A stretch of 64,000 bases of DNA from Sandaracinaceae bacterium (lineage in GTDB: Bacteria; Myxococcota_A; Polyangia; Polyangiales; Houyiibacteriaceae), in assembly GCA_016706685.1 (NCBI GenBank), contig JADJJE010000012.1, positions 124,001 to 188,000 of the forward strand, read 5' to 3'. Positions within the stretch are counted from its first letter, which is position 1, and each line of letters starts with the position of its first letter. Below, in pieces: positions 25,971-35,832 of the stretch. The translations under genes were made by a program, and so were the position numbers. The notes under the pieces were generated by a model. It saw only the letters and a list, made by a program, of their open reading frames with translations. It did not search any database and had not been told where the DNA came from.

Positions 25971-26972
25971 TTACCGCCGAGTGTGTTCGAACGCGTTCAG
26001 CACCGTGGTGGCTGCGCTCGTGGCGGTGACCCGCCCGGCGCGGAGGTCGCTCTCCAGCTGGGGCAGCAGCGTGCGCACGCCGGGCGCTCCGTGCAGCTCG
26101 GCGAGCAGGCGCTCCTCGATCATGTTCCACATCCAGTGGACCAGCTGCTTCTCGCGGCGGGCGGCGAGCTCGCCGGTGGCGGTGAGCTTCTCGCGGTGCT
26201 CTTCGATCTTGGCCCACAGCTCGGCGAGGCCCACGTTCAGCAGCGCGCTGCAGGTGAGCACCGGCGGGTGCCACGAGCCGCCGTGCCCGCGCATCAAGTG
26301 CAGCGCCATCTCGTACTCGCTGCGCGCGCGCTTGGCGTAGACCTCGTTGTCGCCGTCGGCCTTGTTGATGGCCAGCATGTCCGCCACTTCGAGGATGCCG
26401 CGCTTGATGCCCTGCAGCTCGTCGCCGGCGCCCGCCAGCATGAGCACCAGGTAGAAGTCCACCATGTCGGCGACCACCGTCTCGCTCTGGCCCACGCCCA
26501 CGGTCTCGATGAGCACCACGTCGAAGCCGAAGGCCTCGCACAGCAGCATGGTCTCGCGCGTCTTGCGGTTCACGCCGCCAAGGGTGCCGCTGGTGGGAGA
26601 CGGACGGATGAACGCCCGGTCGTCCCGCGAGAGCTTCGCCATGCGCGTCTTGTCGCCCAGGATGCTGCCGCCCGAGACGCTGCTGCTGGGGTCGATGGCC
26701 AGCACGGCCACCGTCATGCCCTGCTGGGTGAGCAGCGTGCCGAAGGCGTCGATGAACGTGCTCTTGCCCACGCCGGGCACGCCGCTGATGCCCACGCGCC
26801 GCGCGCCGCCGGTGAGCGGCAGGAGCGCGGTGAGCACCTCTTGAGCCTGGGCCACGTGCCGCTCTGCGTCGCTCTCCACCAGCGTGATGGCGCGCGCGAG
26901 CACGGCGCGGTCGCGCGCGCGGAAGCCCTCCACGTACTCTTCGAGGCTCAGGCGCTTGCGGGTGGCCACCAC
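25971..26972 (-). CDS. meaB: Methylmalonyl-CoA mutase-associated GTPase MeaB
   Basis: 333-residue G3E-family GTPase that loads and protects the adenosylcobalamin of methylmalonyl-CoA mutase. The Walker A is GVPGVGKST (about residue 64), the switch region holds IDPSSSVSGGSILGDKTRM, Walker B is VLIETVGVGQSE, and base recognition is NKADG. The C-terminal dimerisation arm (RREKQLVHWMWNMIEERL) is present. It follows mcmA2 by seven bases in the same operon, the standard arrangement. Previously called ArgK in older annotation; the mutase neighbours make the MeaB role the right one. Confidence 0.96.
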   Translation of the reverse strand: MVATRKRLSLEEYVEGFRARDRAVLARAITLVESDAERHVAQAQEVLTALLPLTGGARRVGISGVPGVGKSTFIDAFGTLLTQQGMTVAVLAIDPSSSVSGGSILGDKTRMAKLSRDDRAFIRPSPTSGTLGGVNRKTRETMLLCEAFGFDVVLIETVGVGQSETVVADMVDFYLVLMLAGAGDELQGIKRGILEVADMLAINKADGDNEVYAKRARSEYEMALHLMRGHGGSWHPPVLTCSALLNVGLAELWAKIEEHREKLTATGELAARREKQLVHWMWNMIEERLLAELHGAPGVRTLLPQLESDLRAGRVTATSAATTVLNAFEHTRR

Positions 26973-26979
26973 GCGCGGC

Positions 26980-29170
26980 TCAGTCGTCCGCCACGATGGC
27001 GTCGAGCTTGTCCAGCAGCTCGAGAGCGGCCTTGGAGATCACGGTGCCCGGCCCGAAGATGGCTGCCGCGCCCGCCGCGTAGAGCTCGTCGTAGTCCTGC
27101 GGCGGGATGACGCCGCCCACCACCACCATGATGTCGTCGCGCCCGAGGGCCGCCAGCTCGCGCTTGAGCTCCGGCACCAGCGTGAGGTGACCGGCGGCCA
27201 GCGAGCTCGCGCCCACCACGTGCACGTCGTTCTCCACGGCCTGGCGCGCGGTCTCGGCCGGCGTCTGGAACAGCGGTCCGATGTCCACGTCGAAGCCCAG
27301 GTCCGCGAACGCGGTGGCGATGACCTTCTGCCCGCGGTCGTGCCCGTCCTGGCCCATCTTGGCCACCAGGATGCGCGGCCGCCGGCCGTTGTCTTCGGCG
27401 AACTTGGCGCTGCGCTGACGCACCGCCTCCATCCCCCCCGCGTCCTTGCCGCCTTGGCCCGCTTCGCTGCTGTACACGCCCTGGATGCTCCGGATGGTGG
27501 CCTCGTGGCGGCCGTAGACCTTCTCCAGCGCGAGGCTGATTTCGCCCACCGTGGCGCTCTGCCGCGCGGCGGCGACCGCCAGCTCCAGCAGGTTGCCCTC
27601 GCCCGTGGCCGCCGCGTTGGTGAGCGCCTCGAGCCGAGCGGCCAGCGCCACCTCGTCTCGCTCGGCGCGCAGCTCCTTCAAGCGCGCGATCTGTGCCTCG
27701 CGCACCGCAGCGTTCTGGATCTTGAGGACCTCGAGGGTGTCCTCCTTCTCGAGCACGTGCTTGTTGATGCCCACGATGACCTGCCGCCCCGAGTCGATGC
27801 GCGCCTGCGTGCGCGCGGCGGCCTCCTCGATGCGCAGCTTGGGCAGGCCCTTCTCGATGGCCTTCGTCATGCCACCCAGCGCCTCCACCTCCTGGATGTG
27901 TGCCCAGGCGCGCGTGGCGATGTCGTGCGTGAGGCGCTCCACGTAGTAGCTGCCGCCCCACGGGTCGATGACGCGCGTGGTGCCGCTCTCGAGCTGCAGA
28001 TACAGCTGCGTGTTGCGCGCGATTCGGGCGCTGAAGTCCGTGGGCAGCGCGATGGCTTCATCCAACGAGTTGGTGTGCAGCGACTGCGTGTGGCCCTGCG
28101 TGGCGGCCATGGCCTCGATGCAGGTGCGCGCCACGTTGTTGTAGACGTCCTGCGCGGTGAGGCTCCAGCCGGAGGTCTGGCAGTGGGTGCGCAGCGCGAG
28201 GCTCTTCTGGCTCTTGGGTTCGAAGCCCTTCACGATGTTGGCCCAGAGCAGGCGCGCGGCCCGCAGCTTGGCGATCTCCATGAAGAAGTTCATGCCGATG
28301 GCCCAGAAGAACGACAGGCGCGGCGCGAATGCGTCCACCCCGAGGCCCGAGGCGATGCCCGTGCGCAGGTACTCGAGCCCGTCCGCCAGCGTGTACCCGA
28401 GCTCCAGGTCGAGCGACGCGCCGGCCTCCTGCATGTGGTAGCCCGAGATGCTGATGCTGTTGAACTTGGGCATCTTCTCGGACGTGTAGCGGAAGATGTC
28501 CGCGATGATCCGCATGCTGGGCGTGGGCGGGTAGATGTACGTGTTGCGGACCATGAACTCCTTGAGGATGTCGTTCTGGATGGTCCCGGCCAGCTTCTCG
28601 GGGGGCACGCCCTGTTCTTCACCGGCCACGATGAAGAGCGCGAGGATGGGCAGCACCGCGCCGTTCATGGTCATGGACACGCTCATCTGATCGAGCGGGA
28701 TGCCGTCGAACAGGATGCGCATGTCCTTGATGGAGTCGATGGCCACGCCGGCCATGCCCACGTCGCCCGAGACGCGCGGGTTGTCCGAGTCGTAGCCACG
28801 GTGGGTGGCGAGATCGAACGCGATGCTGAGGCCCTTCTGGCCGGCCGCGAGGTTGCGGCGGTAGAAGGCGTTGCTCTGCTCGGCCGTGGAGAAGCCCGCG
28901 TATTGGCGGATGGTCCAGGGCTGCTGGACGTACATGGTGGGGTAGGGCCCGCGCACGAAGGGGGCGATGCCCGGCATGCCCTCGAGGTGGGTCAGGCCCG
29001 CCACGTCTTCGGCCGTGTAGAGCGGCTTGACCGGGATGCCCTCGGGCGTCTGGAACACCTCGTCGGCGGCGCTCCCCGCGAGCTCGCGCCACGCGGCCGC
29101 ATCGGCGCTGCCTGCGGGACGGCTGGCGTCGTCGAACGAGGAGGGTGCTGAAGTCAGGAAAGGTGCTCAT
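26980..29170 (-). CDS. mcmA2: Methylmalonyl-CoA mutase large (catalytic) subunit, N-terminal frameshift
   Basis: Catalytic subunit of the B12-dependent mutase that interconverts (R)-methylmalonyl-CoA and succinyl-CoA. The substrate barrel includes TPEGIPVKPLYT, RGPYPTMYVQQPWTIRQYAGFSTAE and FDLATHRGYDSDNPRV; the C-terminal cobalamin domain has MGQDGHDRG with the cobalt-binding His. The uninterrupted frame begins at a GTG at 29058 (692 residues). The natural N-terminus seems to be the ATG at 29170, which overlaps the mcmA1 stop and encodes MSTFPDFST, a typical beginning, but the expected FDDASRPAG that follows lies in another frame. One extra base near 29137 would explain this (restored length about 730). 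It may be an error or a real lesion rescued by internal initiation. Confidence 0.93.
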
Positions 29171-31227
29171 CGCGCCACCTCGAGCTCGCTGTGGAGCTTG
29201 GCCAGGGTCTCGAGCGCGTTGGCGCCCGCGTAGAGGAAGGCGTCCACGCCTTGGGAGCGATACTGCTCTTGCTTGTCGGGGACCTTGCCGGCCACCGCGA
29301 TGACCTTCGCGCCGGCCTTGCGGAACGCGTCGCCGAGCTCCACGGCGTCGTCGTAGCGGTCGTCCTTGCCCACCAGCACCACGATGTCGCTCTGGTCGTA
29401 GGCGGCCAGCGCCGCGCTCGCGTCGGCGAAGCCCTCGTTCTCCGCGCTCTCGATGCCACCGGCGGCCAGCAGGTTGGCGGTCCACATGCCGCGCGCCTTG
29501 TGGTCGGGGATGGGCCCCAGCTGCGCCAGGAACGCGCTCGGCCGGCGTCCATCGCGGGCCAGCGTGGCGTCGCTCGCGTCGCGCAGGGCCTCCCACTCGT
29601 CGGCTGCGTGCCAGCGCGGGAGGGGCTCCACGTGCAGCGAAGGGAAGCCGTCGCGCAACATGGTGCCCAGGTTCATCATGTCCACGCCGGCGGCCGTGGC
29701 GGCCACCGCGGCGGGCACCAGGCTGCCGGGCTGCGAGGTGCCGCGCGCTGCACGAGCCAGCGCCAGCAGCAGGTCTTGCCGTTCGTCCGGGGTGCCGCGG
29801 CCGAACGGGTTGCCCAGCTCGCCCTCCACGTCATCCATGGAGATGGCCTCGCGCTTCACGGCCTCTTCACGCAGGTTGGGGAACTCGTTGACGCCCACGA
29901 TGGCCGTGCGGCGCGTGGCGATGGCCGTGCGTTGGGCCGCACTCCCAGCCTGGAGCGCGCTGTGGACCAGACCGCGGGCGATGGCCCTGCGCATGCCGCC
30001 CTCGGCCTCGAGCTTCTGGAACTGCTCCCAAGCGGCGCGGGCTAGCGTGTCGGTGAGCGACTCGATGAACCAGCTGCCACCCGCGGCGTCGGCCACGCGC
30101 GCCAGGTGGGACTCGTCTCGCAGCACCACGTGGGTGTTGCGCGCCACGCGGCGAGCGAAGGCGTCGGACGGGCCGCATAGCTCGTCGAAGGCGCCGGTGG
30201 CCACGCAGTCCGCTCCGCCGATGGCCGCGGCGGCCGTCTCGGTGGTGGCGCGCAGCATGTTCACCCACGGGTCACGCCGCGTCTTGGTGAACGACGCCGT
30301 GCGCGCGTGCAGCACCGTTCCCTGTGCCGCGGGCGAGGCCCCGAAGGCACCCACCACCTTGGCGAACAGCAGGCGCGCCGCGCGCAGCTTGGCGATCTGC
30401 GAGAAGAAGTCCGACGAGACCGACAGCGCGAGGCTCATCTGCCGCGCGGCGTCGTCCGCGCTCAGCCCGCTGCCGATCAGGCGCCGCATGTACTCGGCCA
30501 CCGTGGCGATGGCGTAGGCCAGCTCCTGCGTGGCGGTGGCGCCGGCGTCTGCGTACGGGCGCGTGGACACGCACACCCCACGCACCCCCGGGGCCTTCTG
30601 CTGACAGTAGTGCGCGAGCTCCGTCATGGTGCGCGCGGCCGCTTCGTAGCCGTCGGGCAACGTGCCCGTCTCGGCCAGCGTGGCCAGCGGGTCGGCGCCG
30701 AGGCCCCCGCGCAGCTCGGTGAGCGGGACACCGCGGGCCTGAGCGATGGCGAAGTAAGCGGCCGACACCAGCAGCACATCGCTCAGCGACTCGAAGTGCA
30801 CCGCGTTCTTGCGCAGGTCCACGGCGCCCAACACCGTCTCCACGTCGCCGGCCGTGAGCACGCGCACCCCCTGGTCGCACGCCATGCGGATCCACACCGC
30901 GTCGGCCCCGTTCTCGAGGTCGGCCTTCACCATGGCCGCGGCCACCTCCATGCGTGGGTCGTCGTACTCCTGGCACACGTGCCAGCCGGTGCCGGCGTTG
31001 CCGAGCGGGGTGCTGCCTCGCGTGAACGGCGGCAGCCCCGGGAAGCCCGCGGGCTGCGCGGGCACGTCGGCGGCCGTGTACAGCGGCGAGAGCGTGATGC
31101 CCGGCTCGAGCGTGGTGTTCAGCGAGGACAGCGGCTTCCCTTTCAGGTCGGCCTCGACCTGCGCCTGCCACGCGTCTCTCGAGACGGGCGCGAAAGCGTT
31201 CGGGATGGGGGTGGGCTCTTCGGCCAT
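29167..31227 (-). CDS. mcmA1: Methylmalonyl-CoA mutase small subunit
   Basis: 686-residue non-catalytic partner of the large subunit, related to it over its whole length. It shows the barrel (PLYTAADVPAQPAGFPGLPPF, then TGWHVCQEYDDPR) and a C-terminal cobalamin-like domain in which the cobalt-ligand motif DxHxxG is absent; PIPDHKARGMW occupies that place, as expected for a small subunit. Two-subunit mutases of this kind occur in Propionibacterium and many Proteobacteria. Starts at 31227 with MAEEPTPIPNAF. Its stop overlaps the ATG of mcmA2. With meaB it supplies propionyl-CoA breakdown (branched-chain amino acids, odd-chain fatty acids); the epimerase and propionyl-CoA carboxylase are not in this window. 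Confidence 0.95.
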   Translation of the reverse strand: MAEEPTPIPNAFAPVSRDAWQAQVEADLKGKPLSSLNTTLEPGITLSPLYTAADVPAQPAGFPGLPPFTRGSTPLGNAGTGWHVCQEYDDPRMEVAAAMVKADLENGADAVWIRMACDQGVRVLTAGDVETVLGAVDLRKNAVHFESLSDVLLVSAAYFAIAQARGVPLTELRGGLGADPLATLAETGTLPDGYEAAARTMTELAHYCQQKAPGVRGVCVSTRPYADAGATATQELAYAIATVAEYMRRLIGSGLSADDAARQMSLALSVSSDFFSQIAKLRAARLLFAKVVGAFGASPAAQGTVLHARTASFTKTRRDPWVNMLRATTETAAAAIGGADCVATGAFDELCGPSDAFARRVARNTHVVLRDESHLARVADAAGGSWFIESLTDTLARAAWEQFQKLEAEGGMRRAIARGLVHSALQAGSAAQRTAIATRRTAIVGVNEFPNLREEAVKREAISMDDVEGELGNPFGRGTPDERQDLLLALARAARGTSQPGSLVPAAVAATAAGVDMMNLGTMLRDGFPSLHVEPLPRWHAADEWEALRDASDATLARDGRRPSAFLAQLGPIPDHKARGMWTANLLAAGGIESAENEGFADASAALAAYDQSDIVVLVGKDDRYDDAVELGDAFRKAGAKVIAVAGKVPDKQEQYRSQGVDAFLYAGANALETLAKLHSELEVAR

Positions 31228-31344
31228 GGGTCGCGCGTTCCTGTAGGGGGAGTTCCGAGGGGCTCGGTCGAACCGTGGGGACCTCTTAGTTCAAGCGCGA
31301 AAGCCCCGCAACACTCCTTGTCTCCAGCCGGGGGCCGCGAGACG

Positions 31345-33948
31345 TCAGAGGGGGGCCCCTCGGGAGGAGAGCACGAGGGCGGCCGCCACCCCGGACGCCA
31401 CCAGGAAGAGCAGCCCGAAGAGCGCGCCCAGGTGCCGCACGGTCTCACGCCGCAGGGCCTTCATGTCCCCCAGGAGCACGTCGCAGGGCTCCACCACCCA
31501 GGTGCCATCCACGTCGCGGGCCACGCCGAAGAGGTGGGCCACGTCGCCGGGCGCGTGTTCGCTGGCGAAGCTCGCGTACACCTCGCCCTGGGTGGCGCGC
31601 GGGGTCAGCGTGACGTCCACCGTCTGCAGCACCTTGCCGGCCTGCAGCAGTGTCCCGTTGGCCAGGTAGAGGCTGGCTCCCTGGCCGAGGCTGCTGGACA
31701 CCGATCGTGTCTGCCAGTGGCGGTAGCGGTCGTGGGTGGTAACGCGGCCTTGTTGGTCCACGCTCTGGGTGGTGCCCAGGTACTCGCTGTGGGCCGTGAA
31801 CGACTCGCTGCTCCGGCACCCCTTCTCGAGGGCGCCGCTGAAGCGCCCGCGCTGGCTCGACCCCAGCGTGCCCACGGGCACCAGCAGCAGCGGCAGGCCC
31901 ACGAAGAGCCCAGTGAAGTCGGCCCACTGCCAGCGCAGCACGCGCACGAGGGCATGCACCCCGCCCAGCAGGAGCGTGAGGCACACGGTGGGCACCAGCG
32001 CATCTTTGGGCAGGCCCGACACGATCCCGCCGTACGGGATGCCCACGCAGACCGCGAAGATACCCGTCCAGGTCGCGGTCCAGGCCGGGTTGATGAAGCG
32101 CACGCGCCCGCTGCGCTTCTGCCCCACGCCGCCCACCACCCGGGTGATCATGGCGCTGCGCCCCGAGAACTCGAGCGCCAGCACCAGGCTCGAGAGCGTG
32201 GCCCACAGCGCGAGGCCGAACTCGAGGGCCAGGCCCCCGCTGACCGGCTGGCCGCCAACCAGCCAGGCCATCAGGCTGAACACCAGCGCGGCTGCCCCGG
32301 TGACCCACCACGCCACCCGGCGCGCGCGGGCGAGCGGGTGGGGCACGGGCACTCTCGGGGCCTTCGCCGCTTCGACCACAGCGGCTCGGTGAAACTCACG
32401 GGTGCCGTTCTTGGGGAAGGGCGTGCTGCTCAGCGGCCGGTTCGCGACGGCGGCCGCCACCAGCCTTTCGTGCGTGCCCGCGGCCTCGCGAAACCCGCCC
32501 ATCGAGGGGAGTCCCGTGGGCTTGCCCGCCACGTGCACGCTCTCGCCACCCACCAGCTGCTCACCCTCGAGCACCACCTCTTCGTCGTCCGCCGGCGCGT
32601 CGGTGCCCAGCTCGTCGCGCAGCCACGGCAGCTCCGCCGCCAGCTCACCAAAGCGTTCCTCGCGGCGCAGCACCGGCCGCCCGTACACGGTGGTGCGGTC
32701 GATCTCGAGCGTGACCTCGCGGCCCGTGTCCAGCTGGAGGCGCACGTCGCCCGCGCGGTTCATGGGGAAGGGGCCCTTTTTGGTGCGCAGTGTGAGATGC
32801 AGCAGCGGCGCCTCGGGCGTGGGGCCCAGCAGCACGCCGGCGAGCTGTGTGAAGCCCCCCTCGGGCTCGCCCGGCACGGGCGGCGGCGGGGGAGGCGGCG
32901 GCTCGGGGGCCTTGGTGGCCAGCTGCTCGAGAGGCGCGGTGAGCAGCGCCACCGCGTCGATCTCGCGGTAGTCGTCGATGGCGGGCGACACCCACAGGCG
33001 CAGCTTGCGGAGCGGGCGCGGCGGGTCGAGCGGCACGTACAGCAGCCGCGCCTCGCGCGAGGGCACCTGCTCGTGCTTGGCGCTCCAAAGCAGCTTCCCC
33101 TCGGTGTCCGTGGCGCGCACGATGCACCCGGCGCCGCAGATCTCGAGGGCCACGAACCCGTAGCACAGCTCGGTGGGCGCGAACTCCAGCTCGAGCCAGG
33201 CGTTGCGGTCGCCGTTGTCCGAGAGCCAGGTCTTGTATTGGTCGCCCCCCTTCGGAAACACGTTGGGGCGCCCGACGGCCTCCTTGGCCTCGTAGCTGGA
33301 GGAGTACGAGGAAGACGCGCGGGCCTGCTTGGCCCACGCGAGACGCGGGTCGCCACGCAGGTCGTGGAGTGGGACCTCCTTCGGCGCGTAGCGACGGTGA
33401 GTGGTGGGCGGCGGCGCGGGAGGCGCGGCCATCAGCGCGTCCAGCGGCTGGGTGATCAGCCCCACGGCGTCGATCTGCTGGTAGTCGCTCTTGTGCCCCG
33501 ACAGCGTGAGGCGCACCCGCCTCGGCACCGCCGCGATGGGGTCGAGCGGGATGACCAGCAGCTGCGCGCCCTTCTTGGTGGGTGGCACGCGCTGGTCCTC
33601 CCGCAGCAGCTCATCACCCCGGTCGAGGTCACGCACGCTGACCACCGAGCCGGGCCCGCACGTCTCGCACACGATGAGCGCCACGGCCTCGGACAGTCCC
33701 GGAAACGTCACGTCCAGCCAGGGCGCGTTGTCGTCCGAGCTCGACAGCCAGGTCCCCTTGTGGTCACCCAGCCGTGGAAAGACATCGGGCGGTCCGCACG
33801 CCCCCGACGCCGCGTAGTCACTGCTCCACTCGGACGACGCGCTCGCCTCGGTGGCCCACACCACGCGCGGGTCGGGCACGCTCAGGTCCAGCTCGCGGAG
33901 CTGCCGCGCGGAGTAGCGCTTCGGAGTGCGGTCGGAGTCGGCGGACAT
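31345..33948 (-). CDS. Membrane protein with two discoidin-like modules
   Basis: 867 residues. The N-terminal third is a duplication: WATEASASSEWSSDYAASGA (about residues 30-50) and WAKQARASSSYSSSYEAKEA (about 205-225) each open a module of about 150 residues with the pattern G-PxVFP-GD-TWLS, then ETCGPGSVV or EICGAGCIV, ending SDYQQIDAVGLI or DDYREIDAVALL. This is the layout of galactose-binding (F5/8 type C-like) domains. A Pro-rich linker follows, then a soluble region, then about five membrane helices from about residue 550 and one more at the C-terminus. The function is unknown. The start at 33948 is chosen; an in-frame start at 33990 would add 14 residues. Confidence 0.75.
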   Translation of the reverse strand: MSADSDRTPKRYSARQLRELDLSVPDPRVVWATEASASSEWSSDYAASGACGPPDVFPRLGDHKGTWLSSSDDNAPWLDVTFPGLSEAVALIVCETCGPGSVVSVRDLDRGDELLREDQRVPPTKKGAQLLVIPLDPIAAVPRRVRLTLSGHKSDYQQIDAVGLITQPLDALMAAPPAPPPTTHRRYAPKEVPLHDLRGDPRLAWAKQARASSSYSSSYEAKEAVGRPNVFPKGGDQYKTWLSDNGDRNAWLELEFAPTELCYGFVALEICGAGCIVRATDTEGKLLWSAKHEQVPSREARLLYVPLDPPRPLRKLRLWVSPAIDDYREIDAVALLTAPLEQLATKAPEPPPPPPPPVPGEPEGGFTQLAGVLLGPTPEAPLLHLTLRTKKGPFPMNRAGDVRLQLDTGREVTLEIDRTTVYGRPVLRREERFGELAAELPWLRDELGTDAPADDEEVVLEGEQLVGGESVHVAGKPTGLPSMGGFREAAGTHERLVAAAVANRPLSSTPFPKNGTREFHRAAVVEAAKAPRVPVPHPLARARRVAWWVTGAAALVFSLMAWLVGGQPVSGGLALEFGLALWATLSSLVLALEFSGRSAMITRVVGGVGQKRSGRVRFINPAWTATWTGIFAVCVGIPYGGIVSGLPKDALVPTVCLTLLLGGVHALVRVLRWQWADFTGLFVGLPLLLVPVGTLGSSQRGRFSGALEKGCRSSESFTAHSEYLGTTQSVDQQGRVTTHDRYRHWQTRSVSSSLGQGASLYLANGTLLQAGKVLQTVDVTLTPRATQGEVYASFASEHAPGDVAHLFGVARDVDGTWVVEPCDVLLGDMKALRRETVRHLGALFGLLFLVASGVAAALVLSSRGAPL

Positions 33949-34014
33949 GGGCCCGGTGCGAATCGGGTCACACCCCATGGACGCGGTCAAGACTCGCGGG
34001 GCTAGATCGCGTCT

Positions 34015-34665
34015 TCAGAGCGTCCAGCCCACGAAGATGGACGCGCTCAGGTCCATCGCCAGCGTCTTCCCATCGCTGCCGTGCGCCCGGATGGGTTCTT
34101 GCCGGTGGAGCGCGATGGGCAGACCCACTTGGATCAGCGCGAAACGGTGCGCGCCGCCGAGCCGCAGCCCGATGGACGGTTCGATGACCGGGGCCCAGCT
34201 CAGGTCGCGCTGGCGCGGCTGGTCGGGCTCGTCCATGTGCCGCTCGTCGTAGCGGCCGATGCGGCTCTCGAGCCCGGCGCCAACTCGCCCATAGAGCTGC
34301 GCGTGCTCGGACGAGACGAACGCATAGCGCACGCCGAGCATGGCGCGGAGGCGCACGATGAAGGCGTCGTCGATCCAGGTGGCGTCCCCCTGGTACCACG
34401 TCTCGTTCACCATCAGGAACCCGGCCTCGAGGCCCGAGTCGAACACGAAGCGGCCCCGGGTGAGCGCGAAGCGCGCGCTGAGACCACCGCCCAGGCCCAC
34501 GCCGCGGTCGTAGCGGGACGACGCGAGCGGCAGCGCTCCCGAGAGCCCCAGCTCCAGCTGGGTGGAGCGCACTTGCACGCTCTGGGCCGAGGCGAGCGTG
34601 GGAGGAAGGGAGCACACGCCGAGCAGGGCCATCAGCGTGAAGCGGACATGCAAGCGGGTAGGCAT
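34015..34665 (-). CDS. Predicted outer-membrane beta-barrel protein
   Basis: 216 residues with a signal peptide (MPTRLHVRFTLMALLGVCSL, cleavage near LASAQ). The mature part is a series of amphipathic strands with alternating hydrophobic residues (VRSTQLELGLSGALPL, VGLGGGLSARFAL, AQLYGRVGAGLESR, HRFALIQVGLPIAL) and ends in a short hydrophobic strand FVGWTL, as in small outer-membrane barrels. No family name can be given. The frame is open far upstream to 37455, but only this part has a signal peptide and protein-like composition. It may be co-transcribed with the propeller protein 29 bases upstream. Confidence 0.7.
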   Translation of the reverse strand: MPTRLHVRFTLMALLGVCSLPPTLASAQSVQVRSTQLELGLSGALPLASSRYDRGVGLGGGLSARFALTRGRFVFDSGLEAGFLMVNETWYQGDATWIDDAFIVRLRAMLGVRYAFVSSEHAQLYGRVGAGLESRIGRYDERHMDEPDQPRQRDLSWAPVIEPSIGLRLGGAHRFALIQVGLPIALHRQEPIRAHGSDGKTLAMDLSASIFVGWTL

Positions 34666-34694
34666 TGCCACCCAAGCAAGCTGCCAGCTGCTCG

Positions 34695-35741
34695 CTACCC
34701 TGGCCAGCGTGACGTGGCCAGACCCCCGAGGTGCAGCTCCCCGTTGGCGGTGGCCCACGCGACTGCTCCCATGACGCCCACCCCGAGCGCGACCAAGGCT
34801 GCGCCATAGGTACGGAAGACCTGCTCCAACTGGCCCGTGCTCGCGTGCACGCGGTAGACGGCTCGCGCGGTGCAGGTCACGAAGTCCTCCGAGGCCGGCA
34901 CCCAGGCCGCCTCGAGGAAGGGCCCTTCGCCCGAGGGAGACGTGATGTGCTGGACCGTGCCGCCCAGGGTCTTCCACTCGACGAAGCTCGCAGCGCCAGG
35001 GTAGCGCGGACGCCGCAGCAGCCTCGAGCCGTGGGCGTCGTAGGCCACCACCAGCTCTCCACGGCCCTCCGCGTCCCACAGACACAGCGTCTCGGCAGTC
35101 TGCACATCCAGTTGCACGACCCGACCCGACACCTCCGCGACCAGCGCGTGGCCACTCGGCATGCGGCACACACGCGCCGACGAGGTGCCCACACGCAGCC
35201 GCCGGGCCGGCGCGTCGGGCTCGAAGATCCACAGGTCGCCGTGGCGAGCCGCTGCCACCCGCGTCTCGTCCAGGAACAGCAGCGGACCCAGGCGCTCGGT
35301 CTCCCCGTAGGTGGTGTGCGTGTTCGTCTGCGGTTCCCAGATGACCACCTCGCCGTAGTCCACGGGCGGCGCGAAGGTGCTCCAGGCGATGCGGCCGCCG
35401 TCCGAGAACGCCATCGTCAGCACGCTGGGCATCGGCACCGACCGGGCGCGCTCCACTCCGGTCGCAGCGTCGATCCAGAGGTTGAGCGCGCCCGTGGTCC
35501 CATACAGCGCCACCGCGAACGAGTCGCGCCTGGGGCTCACGGCCAGGCACTCGGCCCGCTCCCGGAACAGCACCTCCCCGGTCGCCGAGTCCACGAGCAA
35601 CGTGGTGCCGCCGGGTGCGCAGACCAGCACGCGGCCTCCGGCGAGGACATGCAGCTGCTCCGCGCGGACGTCCATCTGCACCCGCGCGATCTCGCTCTCG
35701 TGTCCGGGAACCTCGTGGTCGCTGTGCGGATCGTCGGTCAT
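34695..35741 (-). CDS. Beta-propeller (WD40/PQQ-like) protein
   Basis: 348 residues without a clear signal peptide. Repeated blades are visible: VLVCAPGGTTLLVDSATGEV, SFAVALYGTTGALNLWIDAATGV, GGRIAWSTFAPPVDYGEVVIW, ALVAEVSGRVVQLDVQTAE and VTCTARAVYRVHASTGQL. Each block of about 40 residues has the strand-turn pattern of WD40 or PQQ-like repeats, suggesting a six- or seven-bladed propeller. Such proteins are usually binding scaffolds; no enzyme motif is seen. A C-terminal hydrophobic stretch (ALVALGVGVMGAVAWATA) could be the last blade. The start at 35741 (MTDDPHSDHEV) is preferred to 35780, which would add 13 Arg/Trp-rich residues. Confidence 0.65.
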   Translation of the reverse strand: MTDDPHSDHEVPGHESEIARVQMDVRAEQLHVLAGGRVLVCAPGGTTLLVDSATGEVLFRERAECLAVSPRRDSFAVALYGTTGALNLWIDAATGVERARSVPMPSVLTMAFSDGGRIAWSTFAPPVDYGEVVIWEPQTNTHTTYGETERLGPLLFLDETRVAAARHGDLWIFEPDAPARRLRVGTSSARVCRMPSGHALVAEVSGRVVQLDVQTAETLCLWDAEGRGELVVAYDAHGSRLLRRPRYPGAASFVEWKTLGGTVQHITSPSGEGPFLEAAWVPASEDFVTCTARAVYRVHASTGQLEQVFRTYGAALVALGVGVMGAVAWATANGELHLGGLATSRWPG

Positions 35742-35832
35742 GCCGCGCAGCAGTAGGCGCCACCAAAGCGCCCATCGCAAGCCTGCTCAAAGGAGGTTCG
35801 CCCTCCCGGGCCTCGGCGTGTAAGGTCCGCCC

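Noticed and set aside
30307..34005. A 1232-codon plus-strand open frame across mcmA1 and the discoidin-like gene
   Set aside because: Antisense shadow with His/Gly/Arg-rich composition and no family features; the minus-strand genes are certain.
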